Shown here piece after piece: positions 8,147-17,651 of a stretch of DNA of 64,000 nt. The first letter of the stretch is position 1; each line of letters opens with the position of its first letter. Both the position numbers and the translations under genes were made by a program. The DNA comes from Pseudobdellovibrionaceae bacterium (GTDB taxonomy: Bacteria; Bdellovibrionota; Bdellovibrionia; Bdellovibrionales; UBA1609), in contig CANEZP010000019.1 of assembly GCA_947444305.1 (NCBI GenBank), positions 17,763 to 81,762 on the forward strand, read 5' to 3'. A model generated the notes under the pieces. The model saw only the letters and a program-made list of their open reading frames with translations. It made no database searches and was not told the origin of the DNA.

Positions 8147-9529
8147 TTATCCTAACCCTGGAATTGCCCCGCCGCCGCCCATGCCGGCCGCGGAGATCTG
8201 GCCCTGTTGGCCTTTTAATTTACTCATCGTTTCTTCAAGCTTCGCGAACTTGTTACGAAGCTGATCTTCCTTCTTCGATAATTGCCGTTCTTTATTGGCA
8301 ATTTGGTCGTCCATCTGGCCGATCCGGTCCGTCAGCGCTTTCTTACGGATCGCAACCGGGCCGAAAGCCGAATTTAAGACGGTGCCGATCTCTCGCTTAA
8401 CGGATGAGATCAAGCCGGTACTAAAGCCATCGCCCGCCAAAAACTTTTGGACGTCGGCCGGGCTCTTAGCCATTGTGTCGTTAAACTTTTTGTCGTCGTA
8501 CTCAAGCACCCCTTGGCGATTGAATTGGATGCCGAGCTGATTCAAACGGTTGATGCTGGATTTGACGCCGTACTGCGGATTCTGCACGAGCGAGCGAATC
8601 CGCTGCTCGATACTCCGGAGTAAACTATCGCCGCCGAGCGTGCTCGACGTATCCGTCTTCTCGTTCACCTTGTTCTGACTTTGGATGAAACTTAAAACGC
8701 CGTTCAAACCATCGACGAAAGTTTTTACCTTACCGGTGACGACTTCTGTATCTTCCTTGATGCTCAAGTTCACCGTTTTACCGGGGCTCGCCTGTTTTAA
8801 ATCAAGCGTAACGCCCGGCACGATATCCGGGACCTTGTTGTCCCCGATTTCAAATTCAAAACCGTCGACTTTAACTTTTCCGTTTTTGGCGGCTTTCTCT
8901 TGATCAAAGTAAATATCTTGATCGCCGTCGAGGAAATAAAGCGTCGGGTACTTAACGGTGTTGTCATTGCCGACCGCATCGCCGGAGACCATGAGCTTGA
9001 AGGGCTCGTCGGGATCACTGCGGTCATTGATGACGCTCGCTTTGACGCCAAGGCCGCTCGAGTTGATGACTTTCGCCACGCCTTCGAGCGTGCTGTTTTC
9101 TTCTTTGATATAAATTTCTTTTTCGCCCTCGGTTGTTTCGAAAGTAAAATAGCCGACGCCGATTTTCGTTTTGTCTTTGTCGGGAAAGCCGTTGGTGATC
9201 GCCGCGGCTTTTTGCGCAAGCTCCATCACTTCGACGTTCCAATTTCCGTTTACCGCCGAGTTAGGATCGACGACACCCGTGATAACGTTCGGATCACCCG
9301 ACGTTAACTTAATATCAGTGAAGCCTTTGCTGCTGGCGAGTGTGCCTAAAGAGCCGGTCACGGCATTGAGTTTCGTCTCCAACTCTTGCACGAGTTTGAG
9401 ACGACTCTCCTGCTTACCTTTAGCAGTCTCGATCGTCTTGATGGGAATGCGCTCGGCTTCCACCAATTGATCGACTATGTTCGGCGGTAACCCTGAAGCG
9501 AGTCCGCTGAATGAGATTTTGCCTGCCAT
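8147..9529 (-). CDS. fliD: Flagellar filament capping protein FliD (HAP2)
   Basis: 460 residues with the FliD N-domain (ISFSGLASGLPPNIVDQLVEAERIP, residues 5-29), the hypervariable centre, and the C-terminal coiled-coil with repeated KK/KE heptads (about 385-440) followed by a glycine-rich tail. FliD caps the growing filament outside the cell and guides flagellin folding. It lies between flaG and fliS, the usual order. An ATTCTCC-to-GGAGAAT ribosome binding site precedes the ATG by about 3 nt. Confidence 0.95.
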   Translation of the reverse strand: MAGKISFSGLASGLPPNIVDQLVEAERIPIKTIETAKGKQESRLKLVQELETKLNAVTGSLGTLASSKGFTDIKLTSGDPNVITGVVDPNSAVNGNWNVEVMELAQKAAAITNGFPDKDKTKIGVGYFTFETTEGEKEIYIKEENSTLEGVAKVINSSGLGVKASVINDRSDPDEPFKLMVSGDAVGNDNTVKYPTLYFLDGDQDIYFDQEKAAKNGKVKVDGFEFEIGDNKVPDIVPGVTLDLKQASPGKTVNLSIKEDTEVVTGKVKTFVDGLNGVLSFIQSQNKVNEKTDTSSTLGGDSLLRSIEQRIRSLVQNPQYGVKSSINRLNQLGIQFNRQGVLEYDDKKFNDTMAKSPADVQKFLAGDGFSTGLISSVKREIGTVLNSAFGPVAIRKKALTDRIGQMDDQIANKERQLSKKEDQLRNKFAKLEETMSKLKGQQGQISAAGMGGGGAIPGLG

Positions 9530-9592
9530 TCATTCTCCTGCGTTCTTTTATTCTCGCAGGGGATTTTAGGAAATCGTGAGTCAATTAAATGA

Positions 9593-9964
9593 CTACATCG
9601 CTTTGTCTAGAAACTTACCGGTCTGGCGATCTTTGTCGCGGGTGACGGACCATAGTTGGCTCTCAGAAAGCCTACGCACGGTCACGCCGTTGGGATCGAC
9701 GATGTAAATCACGCGAACACCGTCGTTCACCTCGACTTTGATCACGAGGTTATTAGATTTAAGTCCGGGTGTTTCGCCTAAGGTCTTGATGGCATCGTCA
9801 AATTCTTGCTGGGATAGATTGCGTTTTGTTTCGCCTTCTTGTTGATGGCGCTTGCCGTCGGCGTCGCGATCGCTGCTCGATTTAGCGCGCGAGTTACCAT
9901 CGACCTTCGGTTTCGGGTCGATCGGCTGAACAGGAGCTACGAAGACACTCTTGATATTCATCAC
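9593..9964 (-). CDS. flaG: FlaG-family flagellar protein
   Basis: A 123-residue protein with a charged, low-complexity N-terminal half (about 15-50) and a C-terminal beta segment (VRVIYIVDPNGVTVRRL, about 82-98) that matches the FlaG pattern in which a VxVxDxxTGEVIRQIP motif ends the protein. FlaG modulates filament length in several bacteria. The flaG-fliD-fliS order is standard. The start could be GTG 9964 or the adjoining ATG 9961. It is the first gene of the minus-strand run. Confidence 0.65.
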   Translation of the reverse strand: MMNIKSVFVAPVQPIDPKPKVDGNSRAKSSSDRDADGKRHQQEGETKRNLSQQEFDDAIKTLGETPGLKSNNLVIKVEVNDGVRVIYIVDPNGVTVRRLSESQLWSVTRDKDRQTGKFLDKAM

Positions 9965-10050
9965 AGTCTATTTCGGGAGAATATTCCCGGAACATTACGT
10001 CCCGTTTTGAAATCGCGACCTTTGGTCCTCAGATATTCGGTCCCCGAAAC

Positions 10051-10074
10051 AAAAAAGGCGCCCCGGTGGGCGCC
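10051..10074 (-). terminator. Rho-independent terminator of the large lipoprotein gene
   Basis: On the minus strand the inverted repeat GGCGCC(C) ... GGGCGCC (10057-10074) is followed at once by six T (10056-10051), 27 bases after the stop of the 10102-13239 gene. It isolates that gene from the flaG operon downstream. Confidence 0.9.
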
Positions 10075-10101
10075 TTAAACAAACATTCGGTAATAATTTG
10101 C

Positions 10102-13100
10102 TTACGGGGCCGTGTACTTCAACGACCGCAATCCACCGCCGAGCAGATTATTGATGTTGACCACTTTGTCCACGCCGCTGTCCGCGACCTCGGAATCGGA
10201 CGGCATTTGCAGAATGAAGCTGCCGGCCGCGAGACCCGTGCCCGTCTTTTCTATGTTCAACCCACCTTCGCGCGAGAACGTTAGGAAGACTAGACCGAAG
10301 ACCTGAAGGGCATTGAGGTTCGTGTCGGCCGCGATCGTGTGCGCACCGTCGAACCAACCGTTGAACGCCGTGGTCAGCAATTTCTTAGCGCCCGCGGGAT
10401 CACCGAAGACGTAACCATTGTCACGCCCCTGCAGCGCGGCCGTGCGCAAAGGATTGTTGTTTCCGGGCATCGAATACCAACGAGTGTACTCATGCGAGCT
10501 CGAAAATGAAATGTCGTTGCTCGACGCAATCGTGTTCGTGGGATTCGACGGGTCGCAATCCAATTGCTGATTGTTGTTGCCGTCGATGAAGTAAGGCTCT
10601 TTGTCACAGCGGAAGCTCGGGTTGACGTAAGGCCCGTTGTGAATCTGCTTGTTCGACGCGACTTCCGAGAAGTTTCCGTTCCCGTAGGTGAAGTATACGT
10701 CGTTTAACTGATCGAGCGTATAAACTACGGCGTTAGCAACGTTGCAATTGACGCTGCCGCTGACGATTCCGCAAACCGGCGTTGACGAGGCCGTGCCGTC
10801 GGAATCTTGAGTCGTCGTTCGGACTTCTCCGTTTTCGTTCACGAGATAGAAATTCTCAACCGTGCAATTCGCGGGACAATTGACGTAGCGGGGCACGATG
10901 TAATGCCCGCCCGCGTTCGATTCCGTGAGCCCGTCGTTACCGGTGTCTCCGACACCGATGATAACTTGCAGCGGCGTCATGTAGGCGAAGTCACCACTCG
11001 ACATGACGTTCAGAGGCTGCGTGGCCGAACCGAGATAGACCCCGGTCGTCTTGTAGTTCGTCGTGATCATCGTGCCGAAAGCAGGTGCCCCCGACGAAGA
11101 TATCGGCGTGTAAGATAGAACATTGTAGCTTGGGCAATTTGATCCGCCCTCCCCGCAATTCCAGCTCAGCTTTACGTTGATCATCGTGCCGGCGGGACAC
11201 GAAGGACTCATGCCAAGAATCGCTTGCGTGGGGCAATCATCTTGGAACAAGGCGATTTTGATCGCCCGTTCTTGATTCAATTCATCCATCAACATGCGGC
11301 CGTCGGAGACTCGCGTGAAGCCGACGATGCCGGTGAAGCCGCTGCGGTCGAAGAAAGGACGCATGAGGTACGCGCCGGTGGCCGATTGCGTGACGGTGTC
11401 GATGCGGCGGGTGGGTTGGTCTACGGAGATCGTCGTTCCCAATCCGACGTTTACGCGTACGACGGGGTACGGCGTACCCGAAGTGCCCAGGCAAGGTTCC
11501 GAACTCGTAAGGTCAAAGCAAGGATTCGCGCCCGAACTTGATCCGCGGCGAATGTCCTCGCTATAGATCGCGAAGACTTTGCGATTGCCGGTCGGATTGT
11601 TCTCGACGTGCGTTTGCTCATTCACGAAAGAATCGATTTGCGGCATCGAGGGAACCGGGCCACCGTAAATAAGATTGGTTGCGCCGGCGTTCGAGCCCGC
11701 GCCCACCGCGGTCACCAACGCGCTGATTTGCGTGCGTCCGATGCCGAGCGTTGAGCTCAGTTCCGAGGGCGCCCATTGGACGGCACCCGCCATGAACGGA
11801 AACGATAAATGACGGTCGGTCGCGTAGCCGGGTAAGATGTTGCAACCCGAAACGGCGCAGTACGAGAGAGATGAATCGCCCCAAGGAATATTCGGGACCG
11901 CGGTCCAAGCTCCCGCGTCGTTCTTGTAATGAAAAGCGCTGTTGGTCAGTTCACCGGTCGCGCCGTTCGGTCGCGAGACGTGAAATAAACGTGCGTTCAT
12001 GCCGGCATCGGCGGTTGAGTTATAGCTGAACATGATCTGATCGATATTCGCCAAGCGGTATTGAGCTTTCGAGAATAACGATTGGCCGAGCGCCGTAAGC
12101 ACGCCGTCTTTCCCACCGGTCATATCTTCCGCGAAGGCCATACCGCCGTCGTCCCCGCCCCGCTCATCGCCGCGATTGCGGTTTGATTTGCTAAGCGTAG
12201 GCTGGATTAAACAGAAATTAGATATTCCGTGGAAGTCATCGGATGCGAAAGTGCCGGCGGGAAACAACGCAACGAGTCCGGTGTTGTTATTATCGCAACC
12301 AGCGGCAAGTTCCGCTTCGAATGCACCACCCGTCGTCATATTCAAAAGCACGGGAAAGTTTAAACCCGAGTACACCAGCTTCGCGATGGCGCGCGTGCAA
12401 GTGATCGCGCTTTTACCGGCGATGGTGCTTTCGCAATCGGCAAAGGCCGTAACTTGGCTCTTCGCGCCTTCAACCGATTGTTCAACAGTAGCCGGGATCG
12501 GCTTGGCAATTTCGTACGCGGTGGTCGAACTGTTCGCCTGCGCGGCGGTCGTGGTGGTTTGTAAGCCACCCGCGATGATCGCGGCTTCGGCGACCGAAGG
12601 CGGCTGCATCGCGCCGCTTTGAATTGCCGTTTCGATGGTCGACTTTAAAATCGAGATAATCGAATCCATATTCGCGACGATCGCGGCTTTGACCGCCGTG
12701 GCGCTATCACCGGTCAGACCGAGTGAATCAACCGCGGTGAGAACCGCTTGGATAATTTTTGCCGCAACGATCGTGGAAACCGGGCTGGTCACCTCGGGAT
12801 CTTTATCCGCGATCTCGCTCGTGTCGGCCTTCACTACGCTCGTGTACTTTTCATTCGCTCCGCAGTTCGCGATCACTTTATAGGTCTTACCCGCTTCGAG
12901 GCCCCTAAGGGTATAAGTGCCGTCCGTGCCCGAAGTCGTGTTCGCAAGTTCAGCGTTGCTGAGTAAATCAAGAGCGGACAGCGCACAACCGTTCACCGCA
13001 AATTCGGCGAGCTTGTTGGTCTTGCCGGGCTTGTACGCAAACATTGCGCTGGGTTGAGTTCTTTGCAAAACCGCACCGGGCACCGCAAGCGTAACCGATT

Positions 13101-13239
13101 GCGAAACTTGACCGTAGATGTTCGGGCCAAGCGCGCTTACCGAGCCGCTATCACCGTCCGAACCGCTTGAACAACCGCCCAGAAAAATCGCGACCGACCC
13201 TAAGGCCAGCGCAACCGACTTCGAAAACTGTCTTGCCAT
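10102..13239 (-). CDS. Very large exported lipoprotein of unknown function (1045 aa)
   Basis: A signal peptide with lipobox IFLGGC (Cys23) followed by a serine/glycine/aspartate linker predicts an outer-membrane lipoprotein. Residues about 55-130 resemble a carboxypeptidase-regulatory-like beta domain (GTDGTYTLRGLEAGKTYKVIA). The rest is alanine/threonine-rich up to ~260, then beta-rich with many paired cysteines (at least 15) suggesting disulfide-stabilised surface domains. No catalytic motif is visible. It is monocistronic (own terminator) and divergent from the Calx-beta lipoprotein gene, so both may be surface proteins with linked regulation. Confidence 0.85.
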   Translation of the reverse strand: MARQFSKSVALALGSVAIFLGGCSSGSDGDSGSVSALGPNIYGQVSQSVTLAVPGAVLQRTQPSAMFAYKPGKTNKLAEFAVNGCALSALDLLSNAELANTTSGTDGTYTLRGLEAGKTYKVIANCGANEKYTSVVKADTSEIADKDPEVTSPVSTIVAAKIIQAVLTAVDSLGLTGDSATAVKAAIVANMDSIISILKSTIETAIQSGAMQPPSVAEAAIIAGGLQTTTTAAQANSSTTAYEIAKPIPATVEQSVEGAKSQVTAFADCESTIAGKSAITCTRAIAKLVYSGLNFPVLLNMTTGGAFEAELAAGCDNNNTGLVALFPAGTFASDDFHGISNFCLIQPTLSKSNRNRGDERGGDDGGMAFAEDMTGGKDGVLTALGQSLFSKAQYRLANIDQIMFSYNSTADAGMNARLFHVSRPNGATGELTNSAFHYKNDAGAWTAVPNIPWGDSSLSYCAVSGCNILPGYATDRHLSFPFMAGAVQWAPSELSSTLGIGRTQISALVTAVGAGSNAGATNLIYGGPVPSMPQIDSFVNEQTHVENNPTGNRKVFAIYSEDIRRGSSSGANPCFDLTSSEPCLGTSGTPYPVVRVNVGLGTTISVDQPTRRIDTVTQSATGAYLMRPFFDRSGFTGIVGFTRVSDGRMLMDELNQERAIKIALFQDDCPTQAILGMSPSCPAGTMINVKLSWNCGEGGSNCPSYNVLSYTPISSSGAPAFGTMITTNYKTTGVYLGSATQPLNVMSSGDFAYMTPLQVIIGVGDTGNDGLTESNAGGHYIVPRYVNCPANCTVENFYLVNENGEVRTTTQDSDGTASSTPVCGIVSGSVNCNVANAVVYTLDQLNDVYFTYGNGNFSEVASNKQIHNGPYVNPSFRCDKEPYFIDGNNNQQLDCDPSNPTNTIASSNDISFSSSHEYTRWYSMPGNNNPLRTAALQGRDNGYVFGDPAGAKKLLTTAFNGWFDGAHTIAADTNLNALQVFGLVFLTFSREGGLNIEKTGTGLAAGSFILQMPSDSEVADSGVDKVVNINNLLGGGLRSLKYTAP

Positions 13240-13434
13240 AAAAATATGACCCGTGCCTTTCAGTTAATATATTTGAACACTTCGAGCACTTCACCAAGGG
13301 CCAGGTGCCTTAGCAAAACAAATTCGCATTACTTCGATAGGCTTTTCTTTGGCTTCAATTACTAGACCTTCGTCTTAGAAGGATGGGACCTTGGAGCAGT
13401 TTTTCTTTTGCGCCGGCCTCCATATAATAAAGAG

Positions 13435-15144
13435 ATGAAACAAATCTTTCGCATCCTCTTGCCCACGGTACTTACTTTCTTTTTTTGGGGTTGCGGTGAA
13501 ACGCAAACGACTTCCTCGAATCCCGGAACGACCGCCGAGGGCATACCGAATTTGACTCTCGGTACACCAAACACCGCAATTACCGAAGGCGAAAACGCCG
13601 TGATCACGATCGTGTTGAACCGCGCCCTGCCTTATTCGGCCAATCTCATTTGGGAAGTCATCATCGGCACGACTCGCTTCGCCGGAGCAACCGGTGCGCT
13701 CGTCGTCAATGCCGGCACGACGAGCACGCTTCTCAGCATTCCGACACTTGATAACGTGGTTTACGACGGCTCGGTCAAAGCGCATATTCGTATTCGCGAT
13801 ACCGCCGGAATTCTTTCGCCGGTCGAAATCAATTTCGACGTCACCGACAACGATCCCATTCCCTTCGTTAGCATCGCCGACCAACAAGGCGTTCGCGGAT
13901 CCCGGATTGACCTTGCGATCGAGCTTTCGGCCGCGAGCAATCTCGAAACGGTCGTCGGCTGGAAGACGATCGATGCGACCGCCATCGCCGGCACCGATTA
14001 CATCGCGGCCAACGGTACGGTTCGTATTCCCGCCGGCGCAACCCAAGCGGTCATCGGCGTGACGACCTTACCTTTGGCAAGCGATTCAAACTTCACGGTC
14101 AAATTGATTAGCGTGGAAAATGCGGCCTTCGCCGATTCGTCGGCCAGCGCGCACATCCTACCGGGTAATAACCTCGGCACGAAAGTAAGCTTCGCCGCTT
14201 CAACGTCGACGTTGAACGAAGCCGCCGTTAACGCCGACGTCGTTTTGCAATTAACGAATGCGGTCGGCGTGGACGTGGTGATTGATTTATCTGTAGAGGG
14301 TGACGCCATCGCGGGCTCCGATTACGTAACCTTTCCGACCACCGTCACGATTCCCGCCGGCGCGAGCAACGTGACCCTGCCGATTCAGATTCTCGATGAC
14401 GCGATCTTCGAGCGCGAAGAAATCCTCCGACTAAGATTGCAATCTTCGACTAATGCCAGCTTCGGGCTCGAGACCGTGCACACGATTTACATCGGCGATA
14501 CGGATGCTAATCCGACCATCTCCATTTCGGATGCCCAAGCGCTTGAAGCCAACGCGCTTACGTTCTCGGTCTCGTTAAGCCAAGTGAGCGGCGCGGACAC
14601 CGCCTTCTCGTACCTGACCGCCGACGGTTCGGCCGGCATGAGCGATTACGTGCAAGTCGCCGGAACGGTCACGATTCCGCGCGGGCAAACGGTCGCGCAA
14701 GTATCGGTACCCACTTCGACGGATACCTTGCACGAAGAAACCGAAGACATGTCGCTCGTCTTGAGTGAAGCGAACGGCGCTACCCTACTCCGCGCGGTCG
14801 CCCGTGGTTCGATTCTTGATGATGACGTTGCACCCGCCGTTCAGTTTAGCTCGGCCAGTCAGACAATCGGTTCGGGTGTCTCGGCCGTCAGCGTGCCGAT
14901 TTCGCTTAGCTTCGTGAGTGGCGCCGCCGTTAAAATTCCGTTTACCGTCGCGGGCACCGCGGTTGGTGGCTTAGATCACAACTTAGCATCGGGAGTGATC
15001 ACGATTGCGGCGGGCCAAACCACCGGCACGATTTCATTTACGATCATTCGTCACGGCCCCCCGGCCAAGACCGCGATCATCACGATGGGAACACCCACCG
15101 GCGCGAGCTTAGGCGCGCAAACGAGCCACACGGTTACGTTTTAA
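13435..15144 (+). CDS. Calx-beta repeat lipoprotein
   Basis: 569 residues beginning MKQIFRILLPTVLTFFFWGC, a lipoprotein signal with Cys at position 20. At least four Calx-beta-type repeats follow, recognisable by '(I/M)xG-x-DY-x(4-6)-G-V-x-I-P-A-G' (GTDYIAANGTVRIPAG, GSDYVTFPTTVTIPAG, MSDYVQVAGTVTIPRG, GLDHNLASGVITIAAG) and acidic D-x-x-x-E-E-x-E loops that bind calcium in this family. Likely a cell-surface adhesion protein. A start 27 bases upstream is possible but would place arginine/proline residues before the signal peptide. A TATAAT-like box lies only 6 bases before the ATG. It converges on hrpB with a 9-base gap. Confidence 0.88.
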   Translation: MKQIFRILLPTVLTFFFWGCGETQTTSSNPGTTAEGIPNLTLGTPNTAITEGENAVITIVLNRALPYSANLIWEVIIGTTRFAGATGALVVNAGTTSTLLSIPTLDNVVYDGSVKAHIRIRDTAGILSPVEINFDVTDNDPIPFVSIADQQGVRGSRIDLAIELSAASNLETVVGWKTIDATAIAGTDYIAANGTVRIPAGATQAVIGVTTLPLASDSNFTVKLISVENAAFADSSASAHILPGNNLGTKVSFAASTSTLNEAAVNADVVLQLTNAVGVDVVIDLSVEGDAIAGSDYVTFPTTVTIPAGASNVTLPIQILDDAIFEREEILRLRLQSSTNASFGLETVHTIYIGDTDANPTISISDAQALEANALTFSVSLSQVSGADTAFSYLTADGSAGMSDYVQVAGTVTIPRGQTVAQVSVPTSTDTLHEETEDMSLVLSEANGATLLRAVARGSILDDDVAPAVQFSSASQTIGSGVSAVSVPISLSFVSGAAVKIPFTVAGTAVGGLDHNLASGVITIAAGQTTGTISFTIIRHGPPAKTAIITMGTPTGASLGAQTSHTVTF

Positions 15145-15153
15145 ATCCAATTC

Positions 15154-17637
15154 TTAGCGGCGGCGGCCTTTTGCTTCGGGCGTCGCCGTTAACGGATCGT
15201 CGGGCCAAGAATGTTTCGGATAACGTGAACGCAATTCTTTGCGAACTTCGATGTACGCACTTTTCCAAAAATTGCCGATATCCGACGTGACCTGTACGGG
15301 TCGGTAATTGGGGCCGAGCAACCTGAACGTCAAAGGTAACTTTCCATTAAGGATTTTCGGCGTAGCCGTGATTCCGAACATTTCTTGCAAACGCACATCA
15401 ACGTAAGCCGCGTGGGGCTCGCCGTAATTCACTTTGTGCGCGTGCCCCGTCGCGGCTTTAAAATGCGACGGCAACTGATCATTGAAGTCTTTGACCCAGC
15501 CGCGGTCTAAAAGACTTTCGAGCAGTCCGACCATGTCTTGTTCCAAAACGGCTTTGATCGAAGTTTTATTATAGGCCGCCATTTCGATAAACTCACGTCG
15601 CTGTTCTTCGCTTAAGTGAAAGCGCGAATCATGTGGTTGCGCAAAGCGAAGCCGCTGCATCCACGCGAGCAAACCCTCGTGCTGAGTAATGAACCACTCC
15701 CACTTATCGATCAAAACATCGACGAGCTGCGTGCCGACCGAAGCCGCATCAACGGGAGTGAGCGAAGGTTCGTCCACGGGCAGATCGTCGATGTAGCGCA
15801 CGCGCCTGGCGAAGAATTGACCTTTGTCCGTATCGAAGTGAATGTCTTCGCGCACTTCGATTTCATCCTTCAAAGTGGCGAGCACGAAATCTTTATTTAA
15901 GCCGCACGCGACCGAGATCATGGTGTCGGCGCTCCCGCCGCGATCCATGCCGTTTAGGGCGATAAAGAATTCGCTCTGTCGGACTTGCGTTTCGGGCGCG
16001 AGTTTGACGCCTCGTCCGCCGGTCATCAGCGCACGGTCACCACCCCGCCGGCGCCGGGCCAAACGATCTCGCTGGCTGAGCAATAAGAGTCGGCGGACCG
16101 TGTCGGGTAAGTTTTTACCGGCCGGCTTTGCACCGCCGGATTTAATCATACCTTCGAGCTGCTTAACGGCATCGACGACCGGCTGGGCGCGCAGGTGCCG
16201 CGCGCGTCCCGCTTCGAAATCGCTCAGCATCTCGAGCCGCATAAGAAGATCACATTCAAGCTGCGTCGTCGGGGCGTTGCGAGCGTCGGCTAACAAATCT
16301 CGTTCGTTCAACAGCGCCGCCATCCGCGCCGCGAGCGCGCCCTCGCCCGTGCGTTCACCGAGCGCGAGTAGCGCACCCCAACGCGGCGGTAACGGGAATT
16401 GGTTCAAACGACGCCCCAAATCCGTTAAGCGATTCGAAGAATCTAATGCACCCATCGCGCGCAGCGAGCGCACGGCCAACGACATCAATGCGGTCGGAGG
16501 TGAATCCAGCCAAGAAAAGTTCGCGAAGTCCGATACGCCCATGTGTGCCAGCAGTAAAAAGGCCTGCGCTAAATCGGAACGCTCGACTTCGGCCGGCATC
16601 TCTTCGGCCTGCGTGACTTCTTCGTGAACGGTCCAGAGCCGCCAGCACACACCCGCTTTTTGCCGGGCCGCGCGCCCCGAACGCTGGCGGGCGTTGAACA
16701 AAGCGATGCGCGACAATTCAAGCGCCGAAAAACCCGTCTTGTGGTCCGTTTCGATCACCTTGGCCAAACCGCAATCGATCACGCCGTCGACGCCGTCGAC
16801 GGTCACCGAAGCTTCGGCAACGTTGGTCGTAAGAACGACCCGCGCCGATGAACCTCCACGTAAAACTTTTTGCTGTTCGGACAAACTTAGCGAGCCGTGC
16901 AGAATCTGAATTTCGCGCGGCAATCGCCGCTCTTCAAGTTTCTCACGAACGCGCATGATCTCGCCGACCCCGGGCAAAAAGACGAGCAGATCGCCCGAAC
17001 GTTCACGCGCGCCGACTTCGATCGCTTGGACCACCCGCTCGATGAATTGAAAATCCGTACGCTGGGACAATGGCGTTAGCGAATGGCGAATCTCTAACGG
17101 ATAAACCAAACCGGGAACGTCCACGTGAACCGAGCCCGGCAAAAAGTCTAAGAGCTTGCGCGTGTCCAGCGTGGCCGACATCACCAAAATTTTGATCGGC
17201 GAACCAAGCTCCTGCATTTCGCGCAAACAGCCGAGCATTAAATCTTGGTTCAAATTACGTTCGTGAAATTCGTCGATAACAACGAGCGAGACGCCGCTTA
17301 ACTCCGGATCGGAAACAAGTTGCCGTAGCGCCAAAGCATCGGTCACAAAATTCAACCGCGTGTCGCGTGAGATCCGCGAATCGAAACGCACCTGGTAACC
17401 GACCTCGGCGCCGAGCCGCCAGCCGGTTTCTTCCGCCACGCGAGACGCCGCCGCGACCGCGGCCATTCGCCTCGGTTCAAGCACTAGAATTTTTCCGGGA
17501 ACCGACTCTAAGAGCGCCGGGGGTAACCGGGTGGTTTTACCCGCGCCGGGCGTGGCGGTAAGGATAATATTCTGGTGATTTGCCACCGCCCCGGCGATTT
17601 CGCCGAGGAGTGGATCAATGGGCAACGGGCGCAACAT
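15154..17637 (-). CDS. hrpB: ATP-dependent RNA helicase HrpB (DEAH family)
   Basis: 827 residues with Walker A (TPGAGKTT, about 29-36), the DEFH box (122-125), SAT motif (VMSATLD), QRSGRAAR motif VI and the long HrpB-specific C-terminal region ending in the WP(D/E)DP motif (YPKHSWPDDPL). This is the E. coli HrpB architecture at its usual length; its cellular substrate is not well defined. The ATG at 17637 is chosen since the upstream extension overlaps the preceding gene; start MLRPLPIDPLLGEI fits the family. Confidence 0.93.
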   Translation of the reverse strand: MLRPLPIDPLLGEIAGAVANHQNIILTATPGAGKTTRLPPALLESVPGKILVLEPRRMAAVAAASRVAEETGWRLGAEVGYQVRFDSRISRDTRLNFVTDALALRQLVSDPELSGVSLVVIDEFHERNLNQDLMLGCLREMQELGSPIKILVMSATLDTRKLLDFLPGSVHVDVPGLVYPLEIRHSLTPLSQRTDFQFIERVVQAIEVGARERSGDLLVFLPGVGEIMRVREKLEERRLPREIQILHGSLSLSEQQKVLRGGSSARVVLTTNVAEASVTVDGVDGVIDCGLAKVIETDHKTGFSALELSRIALFNARQRSGRAARQKAGVCWRLWTVHEEVTQAEEMPAEVERSDLAQAFLLLAHMGVSDFANFSWLDSPPTALMSLAVRSLRAMGALDSSNRLTDLGRRLNQFPLPPRWGALLALGERTGEGALAARMAALLNERDLLADARNAPTTQLECDLLMRLEMLSDFEAGRARHLRAQPVVDAVKQLEGMIKSGGAKPAGKNLPDTVRRLLLLSQRDRLARRRRGGDRALMTGGRGVKLAPETQVRQSEFFIALNGMDRGGSADTMISVACGLNKDFVLATLKDEIEVREDIHFDTDKGQFFARRVRYIDDLPVDEPSLTPVDAASVGTQLVDVLIDKWEWFITQHEGLLAWMQRLRFAQPHDSRFHLSEEQRREFIEMAAYNKTSIKAVLEQDMVGLLESLLDRGWVKDFNDQLPSHFKAATGHAHKVNYGEPHAAYVDVRLQEMFGITATPKILNGKLPLTFRLLGPNYRPVQVTSDIGNFWKSAYIEVRKELRSRYPKHSWPDDPLTATPEAKGRRR

Positions 17638-17651
17638 GCCCGGCAGTATAC

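Noticed and set aside
9965..10056. Short inverted repeats (CGGGA/TCCCG) before flaG as a promoter operator
   Set aside because: Arms of only five bases and no recognisable -35/-10 of any sigma class; too weak to claim.
13375..14046. Long open frame (223 codons) on the minus strand inside the Calx-beta lipoprotein gene
   Set aside because: It is an antisense shadow of a GC-rich gene; no ribosome binding site or recognisable domain, and the sense frame has clear repeats and a signal peptide.
15842..16627. Open frame of 261 codons on the plus strand inside hrpB
   Set aside because: Arg/Ser/Ala-rich product typical of antisense reading; the helicase on the other strand is certain.
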